Shown one piece after another: positions 21,934-29,759 of a DNA stretch of 32,745 nucleotides. Where the stretch lies: the IMG/VR virus record IMGVR_UViG_3300042472_000278, positions 1-32,745 of that record; one strand, written 5' to 3'. This stretch comes from a virus. The notes beneath the pieces were generated by a model. That model saw nothing but the letters and a program-made list of their open reading frames with translations, was not told the origin of the DNA and searched no databases. Every line of letters starts with the position of its first letter. Positions within the stretch are counted from its first letter, which is position 1. A program made the position numbers and the translations under genes.

Positions 21934-22500
21934 TTACAATAGCATCAATGATTTATTCTGTAATTCAGTTAATTCAAAAGTTGCTTTAAGTTTCTCAACT
22001 GTGTAACTTCCGTCTTTGATTTTTTCTAATGCTTTCTCGAAACGTACGTTATCAATAGTTTCTTTTGGTGTAAATTCTTTAGTAACTTCATCCAAGTATC
22101 TTTGGTCATCAAATTTACCTAGAAAAATATCTGCATTAAAACCAAGTTTAGAAATTGCTTTTGTCAATGAATCTGTTTCTACTTTTTTAGCAAAATTATC
22201 ATCTATTTTAGTTTTTGCGTTATCCATAAATAAACTAATAGCGTTTACAATTGGAAATTCTCCTTTAGGAAAAAAGAATACTGCTTTGAAAATAACTAAA
22301 CCATGACTAACAGAAAGCGTATAATCTAAATTAATTTCTTTAAAACCCCATTTCTCTCCATAAACTCCGAACTGCTCTGTAACATTCATTATTTGAAACT
22401 GTGGTGCAATTGAAGTAATATTATTACCTCTTACGTTTGCTTTCTTTGTGTACTTTGGATTAGTCTTTTCGACTTTGTGCCATAATTCTAAATTGTTCAT
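21934..22500 (-). CDS. Candidate single-strand annealing recombinase-like protein
   Basis: I choose the ATG at 22500 (MNNLELWHKVEKTNPKYTKK), because the TTG at 22524 overlaps the promoter. This gives 188 residues. Two segments resemble proteins of Rad52/Erf-type annealing families of Bacteroidota phages: WGFKEINLDYTLSVSHGLVI and KKVETDSLTKAISKLGFNAD, the latter followed by IFLGKFDD. The pattern 'TD..TKA.SKLGF.ADvflG.FDD' is one I associate with such recombinases. They pair complementary single strands during replication or recombination. The gene is the first of its unit and shares it with the SSB-like gene. The family assignment needs confirmation by profile search. Confidence 0.6.
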   Translation of the reverse strand: MNNLELWHKVEKTNPKYTKKANVRGNNITSIAPQFQIMNVTEQFGVYGEKWGFKEINLDYTLSVSHGLVIFKAVFFFPKGEFPIVNAISLFMDNAKTKIDDNFAKKVETDSLTKAISKLGFNADIFLGKFDDQRYLDEVTKEFTPKETIDNVRFEKALEKIKDGSYTVEKLKATFELTELQNKSLMLL

Positions 22501-22521
22501 ATTTCTTATTATTAGTTTATG

Positions 22522-22529
22522 CAAATATA
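22522..22529 (-). promoter_or_regulatory. Bacteroidota promoter -7 element (TATATTTG)
   Basis: TATATTTG on the minus strand, 21 bases before the ATG at 22500 and just after a terminator. It starts the recombination/SSB unit. No TTG -33 element is seen. Confidence 0.6.
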
Positions 22530-22564
22530 ATTAATTTTATTTAATAATAAACTATATTTAATAA

Positions 22565-22592
22565 AAAAAGTGTAAATTTCTCTACACTTCTT
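22565..22592 (-). terminator. Intrinsic terminator after the lysis genes
   Basis: On the minus strand AAGTGTA pairs with TACACTT around a short AT-rich loop, followed by seven T. It lies between the endolysin gene and the next promoter. Confidence 0.75.
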
Positions 22593-22632
22593 AAAACTAA
22601 AATAGAAAATATGCGCTGTAAAGATAGTTATT

Positions 22633-23043
22633 TTATTTAATAATTAAGCATTGTTTTTTTAAATTCTTTGGGTCATAAGAAACGTGAATCCATTGAAACC
22701 CGAATTCATTAATTAATTGTGTAAATTCAAGGTTATCTTTTATCCAATCATGAATCTTTTTATTTTCTGCAATACTTCCAGCATCAATATCAATAGCTTC
22801 GCCTTTACAATGTTGGCTTGTTAAACTACCTTTAACTGCTTTATTAAGGTCTTTACCTCTGTAGAAACTGTTTATTCTCAATGGTTTACCGTACCATTCT
22901 CGTAAAGGTTCAAAGCATTTTTCAGCTACTGTAATCATGGCTTTTAAATGCTCTAAAGTAGGTTGATTTTTAATACCTAATCTTTGAGCAGTTGCACTAA
23001 ATGTAGCTTCTTTAAATGTTATATGTTTACTGATTCTCTCCAT
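22633..23043 (-). CDS. Endolysin, peptidase M15 (L,D/D,D-carboxypeptidase fold)
   Basis: This 136-residue enzyme cleaves the peptide cross-links of peptidoglycan to burst the host. The zinc site of the M15 family is visible: SQHCKGEAIDID with His78 and Asp85, and the third ligand His120 in QWIHVSYD. RINSFYRGKDLN at 56-67 is the family's substrate-binding segment. Length fits single-domain M15A-type enzymes. There is no signal peptide, so it needs a holin to reach the wall. Candidate holins are encoded just upstream. A terminator follows. Confidence 0.9.
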   Translation of the reverse strand: MERISKHITFKEATFSATAQRLGIKNQPTLEHLKAMITVAEKCFEPLREWYGKPLRINSFYRGKDLNKAVKGSLTSQHCKGEAIDIDAGSIAENKKIHDWIKDNLEFTQLINEFGFQWIHVSYDPKNLKKQCLIIK

Positions 23044-23107
23044 TATCTTTATTTTTAAGTATCATAGCAGTAGTTAAAATCAAAAATACTGCAACTAGTT
23101 CAATCAT
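23027..23107 (-). CDS. Tiny membrane protein between holin candidate and endolysin, 26 residues
   Basis: The ATG at 23107 overlaps the stop of the upstream gene (TAATG) and the frame ends 17 bases inside the endolysin gene. The protein is MIELVAVFLILTTAMILKN followed by KDNGENQ, a single membrane helix with a short charged tail. A holin modulator or antiholin is one guess. It fits the coupled layout of the lysis genes, but a chance frame cannot be excluded. Confidence 0.5.
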   Translation of the reverse strand: MIELVAVFLILTTAMILKNKDNGENQ

Positions 23108-23313
23108 TATCTTAAAGTTTTTTGAGCGTGAAATAATGCTTGTGTTCCAAATATACCTGACAACGCTTGTAAACCTACTTTAATTAATGGTCTATTGTCA
23201 ACTATTCCACTTTCTGCAATTGTTAAACTCGCCACCGATAAAGCAGTTACAATTTTACCAGCAATCTTATGTTTTCTAGGCGTAGGCTTCTTAATATTGT
23301 CAATTAATTTCAT
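23107..23313 (-). CDS. Candidate holin, 68 residues
   Basis: The protein has a basic N-terminus (MKLIDNIKKPTPRKHKIAGK), a hydrophobic helix (IVTALSVASLTIAESGIV) and a second weaker one (IKVGLQALSGIFGTQALF). It is followed by a short basic tail. Size and layout fit a small holin that opens the inner membrane. It lies two bases after the 118-residue membrane protein and just before the endolysin. The alternative is a structural membrane protein of the virion. Confidence 0.55.
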   Translation of the reverse strand: MKLIDNIKKPTPRKHKIAGKIVTALSVASLTIAESGIVDNRPLIKVGLQALSGIFGTQALFHAQKTLR

Positions 23314-23315
23314 AG

Positions 23316-23672
23316 TTATAGATTTATATTATTTTTTTTTAATTCTTTAAGTAGATCAACAAAAGCAGTCGCATTCATGTTAATAGTTCTTTCAGCGTGT
23401 CGAACTGCACTTTTTAACTCCTCAATGTTTTGATTTTGTTGAGTAAACTTTAAATCGATTATCTTTTCTAGGTTATCAAATTTAGTGTCGTGGGCTTGTT
23501 CTAATGCAGTAACTTTGCTTTTTAATACCGTAACCGTATCATGAAACTTTGAGCTTTTAGAATCGACGTTAATCTCTAGGTCTTTTAACTGTTTAATTAA
23601 GTCCTTAACAAAGTAACCAATTATAGCTACAACTAAACCGATAAATAGTTTTATATAATCTTCTGCATTCAT
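23316..23672 (-). CDS. Membrane-anchored coiled-coil protein of the lysis cluster
   Basis: This 118-residue protein starts MNAEDYIKLFIGLVVAIIGY, with one membrane helix (residues about 7-24). A long charged coiled coil follows (LIKQLKDLEINVDSKSSKFH to LKELKKNNINL). Such an anchor-plus-coil plan fits a spanin-type or holin-associated protein that links membranes during lysis. No lipobox is seen, so an outer-membrane spanin subunit is not evident. Confidence 0.55.
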   Translation of the reverse strand: MNAEDYIKLFIGLVVAIIGYFVKDLIKQLKDLEINVDSKSSKFHDTVTVLKSKVTALEQAHDTKFDNLEKIIDLKFTQQNQNIEELKSAVRHAERTINMNATAFVDLLKELKKNNINL

Positions 23673-23893
23673 TAGATAAAAGGATTTTCAATAATTGGTG
23701 GCACGTATTCAAATTCAGTTAATAAAAGTAAATAACTAAATTCAGTATTAACTAATTCCGTTTTGTCGCTTTCACTTAAAAATAAAAACCAATCATTATT
23801 AATGTCTTGAACACAATTGAAAAAACAATTCTCGTTGTAAAATTGTCCTTGTATAGCGTTTTTTTGTTCAGTTGTTAATTTATAGCCTATCAT
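23672..23893 (-). CDS. Small conserved protein next to tail-appendage genes, 73 residues
   Basis: The protein begins MIGYKLTTEQKNAIQGQFYN and contains CVQDINNDWFLFLSESDK, a pattern I recall as common next to receptor-binding or appendage genes in Bacteroidota phages. The end is EYVPPIIENPFI. No function is known. It could be a chaperone of the tail appendage or a structural piece. It overlaps both neighbours by one to four bases. Confidence 0.65.
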   Translation of the reverse strand: MIGYKLTTEQKNAIQGQFYNENCFFNCVQDINNDWFLFLSESDKTELVNTEFSYLLLLTEFEYVPPIIENPFI

Positions 23894-24687
23894 ACGTTTA
23901 TCCCTAAAGTTGTCATTAATGCCTGTGTTATAGTGTAGTTAGTATTTAATTCCGAACTAGTTAAACCATCAGCAACATATGTCAATGTGAATCTTCTATC
24001 TTCATATTGGTCTAATCCATTTGCTTTCCCTTTGTGAAATACGGCATTTGGTAAAGAAGTATAAGTATCTGTGTGAGTTGTTACGCTATTAGACTTGTGC
24101 TTTCGTAAAGACTGTGTCGTATTGTGTCTTGAAACTTGCTGAAAGCCGTTATTATCTGCACCCGAAGACGTATTTAAACCAATCTCGCCACCGTTCCAAT
24201 ATGTAAAGTTAGACGTAGCACTTGAACGATATAAACAGTTATAACCAGAAATAAAAATACCATTTGCAGAACTTGCTTTAGTTGGTGCAGTACCAAAATA
24301 AAAACCTGCACTAACAGAATTAGCACTCATTACAGTAGATATGTTTAATCCACTTTGACAATATGCACTTGTACCGTTTGGAGTTGCTCCACTTGAGGAA
24401 AAAGTCCATCCACTTGAAAAAACATTCGTAAAAGTAGACGGGTTTTTAACGTTGTAACTATTCTTTGTTGAATCTCCTAAAAAGTAAAAATGAATTTCTT
24501 TAAATTTTGACCAAAGTGAATTGCTTTTTAAGTCTAAAATATAAGTGTTAATTGCATTCTTTTGAGCCACATCAGTAACACCCGAAGCAGCAAAGAAAGC
24601 AGAAGCATCAACATCATAAGCAGCACCCCCACCACTTAAAATAGTAGTTGCACCCGCTGAACCATATCCAAATCCTACTCCGTACAT
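23890..24687 (-). CDS. Tail appendage / receptor-binding-type protein
   Basis: This 265-residue protein begins MYGVGFGYGSAGATTILSGG and holds a concanavalin A/LamG-like region. The segment IHFYFLGDSTKNSYNVKNPS is followed by SGATPNGTSAYCQSG, a pattern I recall in tail-associated proteins of Bacteroidota phages. Gly, Ser and Thr are abundant and no enzyme motif is seen. It likely forms a carbohydrate-contacting part of the tail tip. It lies between the 89-residue and 73-residue genes, all overlapping. This receptor-facing region is expected to be the most variable between related phages. Confidence 0.6.
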   Translation of the reverse strand: MYGVGFGYGSAGATTILSGGGAAYDVDASAFFAASGVTDVAQKNAINTYILDLKSNSLWSKFKEIHFYFLGDSTKNSYNVKNPSTFTNVFSSGWTFSSSGATPNGTSAYCQSGLNISTVMSANSVSAGFYFGTAPTKASSANGIFISGYNCLYRSSATSNFTYWNGGEIGLNTSSGADNNGFQQVSRHNTTQSLRKHKSNSVTTHTDTYTSLPNAVFHKGKANGLDQYEDRRFTLTYVADGLTSSELNTNYTITQALMTTLGINV

Positions 24688-24956
24688 TATCCTATAACTA
24701 AAGCAACTGAACCACTCGTTAACGTTACACCGCTAAACAATACACCTAAACCTGTAATAAACGCCCCAGCTTTTACTGCCGTTGCAGGAGTTGAAATATA
24801 ACTAGATTTAACGTCTGTTCCTGCTACACGAATAGCACTGAAAACCGTATCTTCTAATACTAAAATTCCTGCGATTGTTTTAGTTACTGCTGTTGTATCG
24901 TTGCAAATGTAAACTCCTTTACTTGCTACTAATTTGTCTATGTTTGGTAAACTCAT
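24687..24956 (-). CDS. Small beta-rich structural protein, 89 residues
   Basis: The protein begins MSLPNIDKLVASKGVYICND. It is rich in Ala, Val, Thr and Gly (TPATAVKAGAFITGLGVLFS and GVTLTSGSVALVIG at the end), typical of short tail fibre, decoration or cement proteins. Charged residues are few. No family is named with confidence. It overlaps the appendage gene by one base. Confidence 0.6.
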   Translation of the reverse strand: MSLPNIDKLVASKGVYICNDTTAVTKTIAGILVLEDTVFSAIRVAGTDVKSSYISTPATAVKAGAFITGLGVLFSGVTLTSGSVALVIG

Positions 24957-24969
24957 TTTATTTTATATT

Positions 24970-25413
24970 TTATTGGTAAACTCTAATTTCTAAACTTGCT
25001 GCTGCTAAAATGGTATCTACTCCGATACCTAATGCGTTTAACGTTGTTATATTAAACTCGTTTGCTGACAATCGACCACAATAAACGGTATAATCGTCCC
25101 CTATATAGTTAAGCGTTAAAAAGCCAACCGTTTTATCTAAAGTAAAAGCACCTGTCAACGTTCCTTTGTAGCTTCCTGCTGAAGTTCTAGTCCAAACAAT
25201 TGCTCCTATTGTATTCTCCAAAACCGTTGCAGTAGGTGCAGCCGTTCCGATTTGTGCCATTAAAGCAGTATAGACTTTATAAGGTTTTAAGTATTCAGAA
25301 TTAACCTTTCTGCTATCGTATGTCGCACCGTTGTAAACTGAAACCTCTACGAAATCAGTCGCCTTAATTGGAACGCTACTTGTTGTTAATTCACTTATCC
25401 TTTGATTGCTCAT
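24970..25413 (-). CDS. Tail fibre/appendage-type protein, 147 residues
   Basis: The N-terminus, MSNQRISELTTSSVPIKATD, resembles the start of many tail fibre or tail spike proteins (the 'ISELTTLG..A.DF..V' type), where it anchors the fibre to the virion. The remainder is beta-rich (TSAGSYKGTLTGAFTLDKTV and NALGIGVDTILAAASLEIRV). The protein is short, so it may be one subunit of a larger appendage made with the next genes. It starts 23 bases inside the 29-residue upstream frame. Confidence 0.6.
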   Translation of the reverse strand: MSNQRISELTTSSVPIKATDFVEVSVYNGATYDSRKVNSEYLKPYKVYTALMAQIGTAAPTATVLENTIGAIVWTRTSAGSYKGTLTGAFTLDKTVGFLTLNYIGDDYTVYCGRLSANEFNITTLNALGIGVDTILAAASLEIRVYQ

Positions 25414-25480
25414 TCTTTTCTAACTTCTTTAATAATAACGTTAACTTTTTTAGGTTGTTATTTTTAGCTTCTTTTTTCAT
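25391..25480 (-). CDS. Tiny Lys-rich frame, 29 residues
   Basis: The ATG at 25480 overlaps the stop of the connector gene (ATGA), and the frame ends 23 bases inside the next gene. The protein begins MKKEAKNNNLKKLTLLLKKL and ends in EKNEQSKDK. It is simple in composition and could be a chance frame, but the stop/start overlap matches other genuine gene junctions here. Confidence 0.4.
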   Translation of the reverse strand: MKKEAKNNNLKKLTLLLKKLEKNEQSKDK

Positions 25481-25977
25481 ATTAACCAACTTGTGAAATT
25501 TGTGTCATGGTCTGGAAAAGTGTCATCATTTGAATTACTATTATATTCAGGAAATGAAGTTTGATTAAAACTCATGTATCTAACAAAGCGTTCAGTATAG
25601 TGTTGAGCCAAACTAGTTTCTTTGTCAATTAAAAAGTCTATTTCGTTTTTATCGACGTTACTAGCGTTTTCCGAACTATGCTTAAATATACCTTTTCCAT
25701 TAATAGTATAACTCGCAAACGGTAACCACTCGACCATTGCCCAATGAATAAGCATCGGTTTAACATAAGTAGTTAATAAAGTCAAATAATTACCGCTTAA
25801 AGTATTTGCTACAATATCAGCTTTTAACTTGTTGAACAAATCAGTACCCAAATAATTGGCAATGTGAATTTCTTGTGCGATTTTCACATACTGAATGAAA
25901 GTATCAGTGTCTATGTTTCCGTTTAAGCTAGTGTGCTTAACTAAATCCGTTCTATTTATAAGTAATGCTTCTGCCAT
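25477..25977 (-). CDS. Head-tail connector-type protein (DUF6712-like)
   Basis: This 166-residue protein begins MAEALLINRTDLVKHTSLNG. It has the pattern FIQYVKIAQEIHIANYLGTD, then LFNKLKADI, then a helical segment (YVKPMLIHWAMVEWLPFASY). I associate these with the short helical proteins encoded right after the portal gene in Bacteroidota phages, which I recall as connector or adaptor-like. It would sit below the portal ring and join the head to the tail. It is encoded two bases after the portal gene. Confidence 0.6.
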   Translation of the reverse strand: MAEALLINRTDLVKHTSLNGNIDTDTFIQYVKIAQEIHIANYLGTDLFNKLKADIVANTLSGNYLTLLTTYVKPMLIHWAMVEWLPFASYTINGKGIFKHSSENASNVDKNEIDFLIDKETSLAQHYTERFVRYMSFNQTSFPEYNSNSNDDTFPDHDTNFTSWLI

Positions 25978-25979
25978 GT

Positions 25980-27749
25980 CTATTTAACGTCTGAAGGTAA
26001 ATTTTTATTTCTAGGACTGAATCCTTTTAAAGGTAAATTCTTTGGGTAAATGCTTACTTCATATGGATTGGTTACTTTAAAACCTTTTATTTCTGCTGCT
26101 CTAGTTCCAATTTCTTCGTAACCGTTTTCCATTTTGTTTAAATCTAACATCATAGTAACACGCTGCCATTTATGAGAACATCGTGGACCGCCGTGGAATC
26201 TAAAAATATCGTATTTATCTGCTCCAAATTCTCCAAAACCAGGATTAACTTTTTTAGTTGACATTAAATCAATATCCTCTTTACGATAAAGTTTATTTGC
26301 ACTCATCATTGCTTTGCAAAAATCACGTTCAGGACTTGGATTTCCCGTATATTTATATCTTACTTTAAAGTATTTCTCTTTAACTAGTTTGTCTTGTTCA
26401 CTCTTTTGTGTTGGGTTAGCAGAACCTGTTGAAACTAAATTAATAGCCTTTTGCATAAGCGATAATTTAACTTCTTGTAACTTGCTTTCAACTTCTTGCA
26501 AATGTGTATTTAATACATATTCATCTTCTTCATTAACATCTCTCTCATCAATAACAATCCAACCGTCTTGGTCTGCATCTTCTGCTAAATCAATAATTTC
26601 TTGAAGTTCGCTTTTTTGTTCACTTAACGTTGTATCTTGTACAATTGCTTCTTCTTTTTTAGCGTACATATCCTCAAAAGGATTTAAACCCTCAAAATAT
26701 AGTTTTAAACTAATACCGTTAACTGCTAAAATCTTATCGATTGCATCCGTAATTAAGTTTTGAAACGGTTTAATTACCAAATTATCAAATATCAATAAAG
26801 AGTTCTTTAATTCGTCTGCATTAGAAGAAAATCCCGTTGTCGTTGCAATACCAAATAAAAGTGGCGAAGTAACATTATGTGAAAGTAATATTTTACGCAT
26901 ACACTCATCACTTAAATACTGATAATGTGCAGGTGCATCGTTTAAAGGAATTGATTCAATCGTAGTTGCGTTATCCTTATTTTTATTGAATGAATAAACT
27001 ATCTTTTTACCTTTTGAACCCGTTAACTTTTTATTAGCTTGTGATTCAATTTGTCTTCTTTGCTCCTCTGTTCCCGTACCTCCAACAAAGTTAACCACCA
27101 TTGTAGGACTAAAACCGTTTTGAACATCATTAATTAAATATTCAGCAATTTCCTCCTCCATTATAGTGTAAGGTAAACCACCCGTATATGTAACGTTAGA
27201 GTAATACTTCATGCCTACTGAATAAGGTTTAACATAAAGTATTTCAATTTCTGATTTACCAAAACCAAAAGCGTCTAATCTTTTCGGTTTATATTTTTTA
27301 ACATCTTCCCAATTATCAGAATAGTAGTAACCTGTTATTTCGCCCTCTTCATTACACTTTTCAGCACGTAATAATTGAACGGGTATATGATACGCTTTTA
27401 ATATCTTTGTACGTTTCTTATCGTAGTGAACTTGAATAGCACATTGACCTAACAAATACGCTTCAACACTGATTTTTCGTAAATCATCCGAACTAATCAA
27501 AGTAATTAATTGAGCGAACTCATTAGGCTTTTTACTAGCATCTAAAGCAGTCAATCCTTTACCGTAAATAAGTCTAGTAATATTGTTAATTACTGCGTTA
27601 TTTGTAGCACTATTTATGTGCCTATCAATTAAGAATTGGAAATAGTTGTTGTCCTCGCCATATTCGACCCAATCCTCACGAGTGCTTTCGTTAATTATCG
27701 GTGCTTTATATTCAGCTAAATTGATTACTTGTATTTTTTCGTTATCCAT
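25980..27749 (-). CDS. Portal protein with C-terminal MuF-like domain
   Basis: This 589-residue protein forms the DNA entry ring. Portal signatures are seen in VISSITRLIYGKG-type sequence (here NNAVINNITRLIYGKGLTAL, around residues 50-70), in LGQCAIQVHYDKKR and in SPLLFGIATTTGFSSNADEL, followed by helices of the crown. The last 115 residues (from RDFCKAMM at 475) have Cys and His in HGGPRCSHKW and resemble MuF/capsid-morphogenesis proteins that elsewhere are separate genes. This suggests a portal-MuF fusion. The start overlaps the 110-residue gene by one base. It is placed after, not before, the major capsid gene. Confidence 0.85.
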   Translation of the reverse strand: MDNEKIQVINLAEYKAPIINESTREDWVEYGEDNNYFQFLIDRHINSATNNAVINNITRLIYGKGLTALDASKKPNEFAQLITLISSDDLRKISVEAYLLGQCAIQVHYDKKRTKILKAYHIPVQLLRAEKCNEEGEITGYYYSDNWEDVKKYKPKRLDAFGFGKSEIEILYVKPYSVGMKYYSNVTYTGGLPYTIMEEEIAEYLINDVQNGFSPTMVVNFVGGTGTEEQRRQIESQANKKLTGSKGKKIVYSFNKNKDNATTIESIPLNDAPAHYQYLSDECMRKILLSHNVTSPLLFGIATTTGFSSNADELKNSLLIFDNLVIKPFQNLITDAIDKILAVNGISLKLYFEGLNPFEDMYAKKEEAIVQDTTLSEQKSELQEIIDLAEDADQDGWIVIDERDVNEEDEYVLNTHLQEVESKLQEVKLSLMQKAINLVSTGSANPTQKSEQDKLVKEKYFKVRYKYTGNPSPERDFCKAMMSANKLYRKEDIDLMSTKKVNPGFGEFGADKYDIFRFHGGPRCSHKWQRVTMMLDLNKMENGYEEIGTRAAEIKGFKVTNPYEVSIYPKNLPLKGFSPRNKNLPSDVK

Positions 27750-28081
27750 TAATCTAAAATTATGAAGTCGTTTGATGTTGTTGTACTTGTGTACGTATCT
27801 TTATTTATTGTGTAGTCTGAAATAGTCTGATTTGTACAGTAGATTTTATCTATATAAATGGGTGTCGTTGAGTTTAAAACCTCTAACCTATATGTATGCT
27901 CCTCTTTAAGCGAGAAAGTCGCTGTAATCGTATGGTAATAAGTTACGTTTGTAGAACTTTGAATGCTTACCGTAGTCGTTACATTCGTTTGTTCATCCGT
28001 TATAGTCATAGTTGTATAAGTATCACTTCTAGGAATGAAACTAAACGTTTGAGCCGTACCGATTTCTTTTAAAACTATCAT
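27749..28081 (-). CDS. Probable small virion/tail protein, 110 residues
   Basis: The protein begins MIVLKEIGTAQTFSFIPRSD. It is Thr-rich and beta-strand-like (MTITDEQTNVTTTVSIQSST), with a typical 'Y.LEV' segment (HTYRLEVLNSTTPIYIDKIY). It is similar in style to small tail or capsid accessory proteins encoded around portal genes in Bacteroidota phages. It is the first gene past a strong terminator, so it needs its own promoter or read-through. It overlaps the portal gene by one base. Confidence 0.6.
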   Translation of the reverse strand: MIVLKEIGTAQTFSFIPRSDTYTTMTITDEQTNVTTTVSIQSSTNVTYYHTITATFSLKEEHTYRLEVLNSTTPIYIDKIYCTNQTISDYTINKDTYTSTTTSNDFIILD

Positions 28082-28119
28082 AATCTTAAAACGTTGAAAT
28101 TATTAATTTGTTAAAATAA

Positions 28120-28149
28120 AAAAGGCTACCTAATTATAGGCAGCCTTTT
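28120..28149 (-). terminator. Strong intrinsic terminator after the tail tube-like gene
   Basis: Thirteen base pairs (AAAAGGCTGCCTA with TAGGTAGCCTTTT, one G-U pair) and a short loop are followed by six T on the minus strand. It stands between the 182- and 110-residue genes. Confidence 0.85.
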
Positions 28150-28169
28150 AAAGTAGTAATAGTTTAATA

Positions 28170-28718
28170 CTATGCAGTTACAATAGTTGTAGTGCTAAAT
28201 AATGTAATTAAACCAGCTTCAGTTGAACAATTCAAATGATTTGCAGGAATTCTCTCCATTCCCGTAAAAGTTAATTTATAACCATTGAAATCTCCCATTT
28301 GAGTTCCATTGTCAATAGTTGCTTCTGTTACATCCATTCCGAACTCCAAACCAGCTAAAAAGTATTGGCCTTGACGATTACGTACTACTACGTGTGGCCT
28401 GCCATAGCTCAAAAGTTTAATCATTTTGGTCGTTGCAACATCTTGTTTTTTCAAGTCAATAGTTAATGTTTGTTCAAAGAACGTTGTTCCGTTCTCTCTC
28501 GAAGATGTACCCTTTTGTACAAATGAATTATTCCCTTTTAAAGAAAATTTGTAAAGGTTACTAATATTGTTTACATCAGTAATCATATCCGTAGACGTAG
28601 CGTCATACGTTAAATCACTCTGCATTGTTGGGTTGAAATTTGCTATGTAGATAATGTCAATACCACCTACTGCATCTTTACAACTTTCCGCTCTACCGTT
28701 TGCTAAATCACAAGCCAT
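28170..28718 (-). CDS. Candidate tail tube / major tail protein
   Basis: This 182-residue protein begins MACDLANGRAESCKDAVGGI and has Cys3 and Cys13 near its start. It is beta-rich with repeated Thr/Gly turns (FSLKGNNSFVQKGTSSRENG; FEQTLTIDLKKQDVATTKMI). It has its own terminator and follows the capsid gene behind another terminator, as expected for a highly expressed structural gene. Length and layout fit a tail tube protein; an alternative is a capsid-associated protein. No name can be given from motifs alone. Confidence 0.55.
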   Translation of the reverse strand: MACDLANGRAESCKDAVGGIDIIYIANFNPTMQSDLTYDATSTDMITDVNNISNLYKFSLKGNNSFVQKGTSSRENGTTFFEQTLTIDLKKQDVATTKMIKLLSYGRPHVVVRNRQGQYFLAGLEFGMDVTEATIDNGTQMGDFNGYKLTFTGMERIPANHLNCSTEAGLITLFSTTTIVTA

Positions 28719-28746
28719 AATTTTTTTATTTTTTAATGTTAATAAA

Positions 28747-28775
28747 AAAGGGTGGCGTTTATTGCACCACCCTTT
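28747..28775 (-). terminator. Strong intrinsic terminator after the major capsid gene
   Basis: AAAGGGTGG pairs with CCACCCTTT around a short loop, followed by six T on the minus strand. The GC-rich stem stands out in AT-rich DNA. It separates capsid mRNA from the downstream gene. Confidence 0.85.
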
Positions 28776-28793
28776 AATTAATTTTTGCTAATA

Positions 28794-29747
28794 TTAGTTA
28801 GCAGCGTTAGTAATTCCGTAAGTTACGATGTCTCCAACTGTATGGTAACCAACCGCAGCAGTCGCTCTCATAACGAATCTTACATTTTCCGAGCCGTCTA
28901 AATCTGCCATGTCTAAAACTTTAACCAAGTTTGAATCATTCAATAAACCAGTTGCGAAAAACAAGTTGTCTACTGTTGTAGCCATTGCAGTGTTAGAAGC
29001 TAAACCATTTGCGCAAAATACTTTGATTCCGTCGAAAGTTAAGTCTTGACCGTTAAACCATTGTGTCCCGTTATTTCCTACACCATTGTTAGAAGTTGCA
29101 GCAACTGAAAACCCTCCTAATGCCTGAATATATGCACGATAAATGTTTTGTGATACAAAGATATGTAAGTCATCACGACCAAACAATGTCGCTGGAATAG
29201 CCGTAGAAATTTTACGAAGCTCCTCGATAACATTTGCAGCAGTAACCGAAGTCGAAGCTATTTCATTCGCAGTTGGTAAAGCAGCGTCAACAGTTAATTG
29301 TGTCATAAAACCATCAATTGAACCTGATGTACCTGTTGCACCTCTCCAAATAGCAACCTCAACTTGAGCAGAAACTTTCTCTAAAACGTAAGCTATTAAG
29401 AAATCAGCGAAAGATTTTGGTAAAACATCATGTGCAGACATTCCCATTTCTTCAGATTGGTATGTTGAAATAAAGTCTTTTTTACATAATTGTAAATTTA
29501 CTTGTAACTCTTTTGGAGTTAACACTTTCTCGTTTAAAGTTACTGTAGAAGTAGCAGTAAAATCACATGAAGCGTCTTTCAATAAATCGTCTGTAAGTAA
29601 ACGATGTAAAACTGTTTTGTATTTTACATTTGGTAAAATTGTAATTTTTCCACTAGATAAAGTGTTCCCACTTAATAAAGCAGCTTTAACATATTTCCCT
29701 GAAGATTCTCCAGAATATGTAGATGTAATTGAAGTTGTTGTAGCCAT
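28794..29747 (-). CDS. Major capsid protein (HK97 fold expected)
   Basis: This 317-residue protein begins MATTTSITSTYSGESSGKYV. It is rich in Ala, Thr and Val. It has the run LHIFVSQNIYRAYIQALGGF in the middle and FDGIKVFCANGLASNTAMAT later, as in capsid proteins of Bacteroidota siphophages (a helical spine, then a loop with 'G..v...p.'). Position is diagnostic: it follows the protease and candidate scaffold genes and precedes a strong terminator. It makes the icosahedral shell. An upstream cleavage site for the protease is possible near the N-terminus but not certain. Confidence 0.85.
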   Translation of the reverse strand: MATTTSITSTYSGESSGKYVKAALLSGNTLSSGKITILPNVKYKTVLHRLLTDDLLKDASCDFTATSTVTLNEKVLTPKELQVNLQLCKKDFISTYQSEEMGMSAHDVLPKSFADFLIAYVLEKVSAQVEVAIWRGATGTSGSIDGFMTQLTVDAALPTANEIASTSVTAANVIEELRKISTAIPATLFGRDDLHIFVSQNIYRAYIQALGGFSVAATSNNGVGNNGTQWFNGQDLTFDGIKVFCANGLASNTAMATTVDNLFFATGLLNDSNLVKVLDMADLDGSENVRFVMRATAAVGYHTVGDIVTYGITNAAN

Positions 29748-29759
29748 TTGTTATTTATT

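Noticed and set aside
22500-22524. TTG start of the annealing-like gene at 22524
   Set aside because: It overlaps the TATATTTG promoter, so it would lie outside the mRNA. ATG 22500 is preferred.
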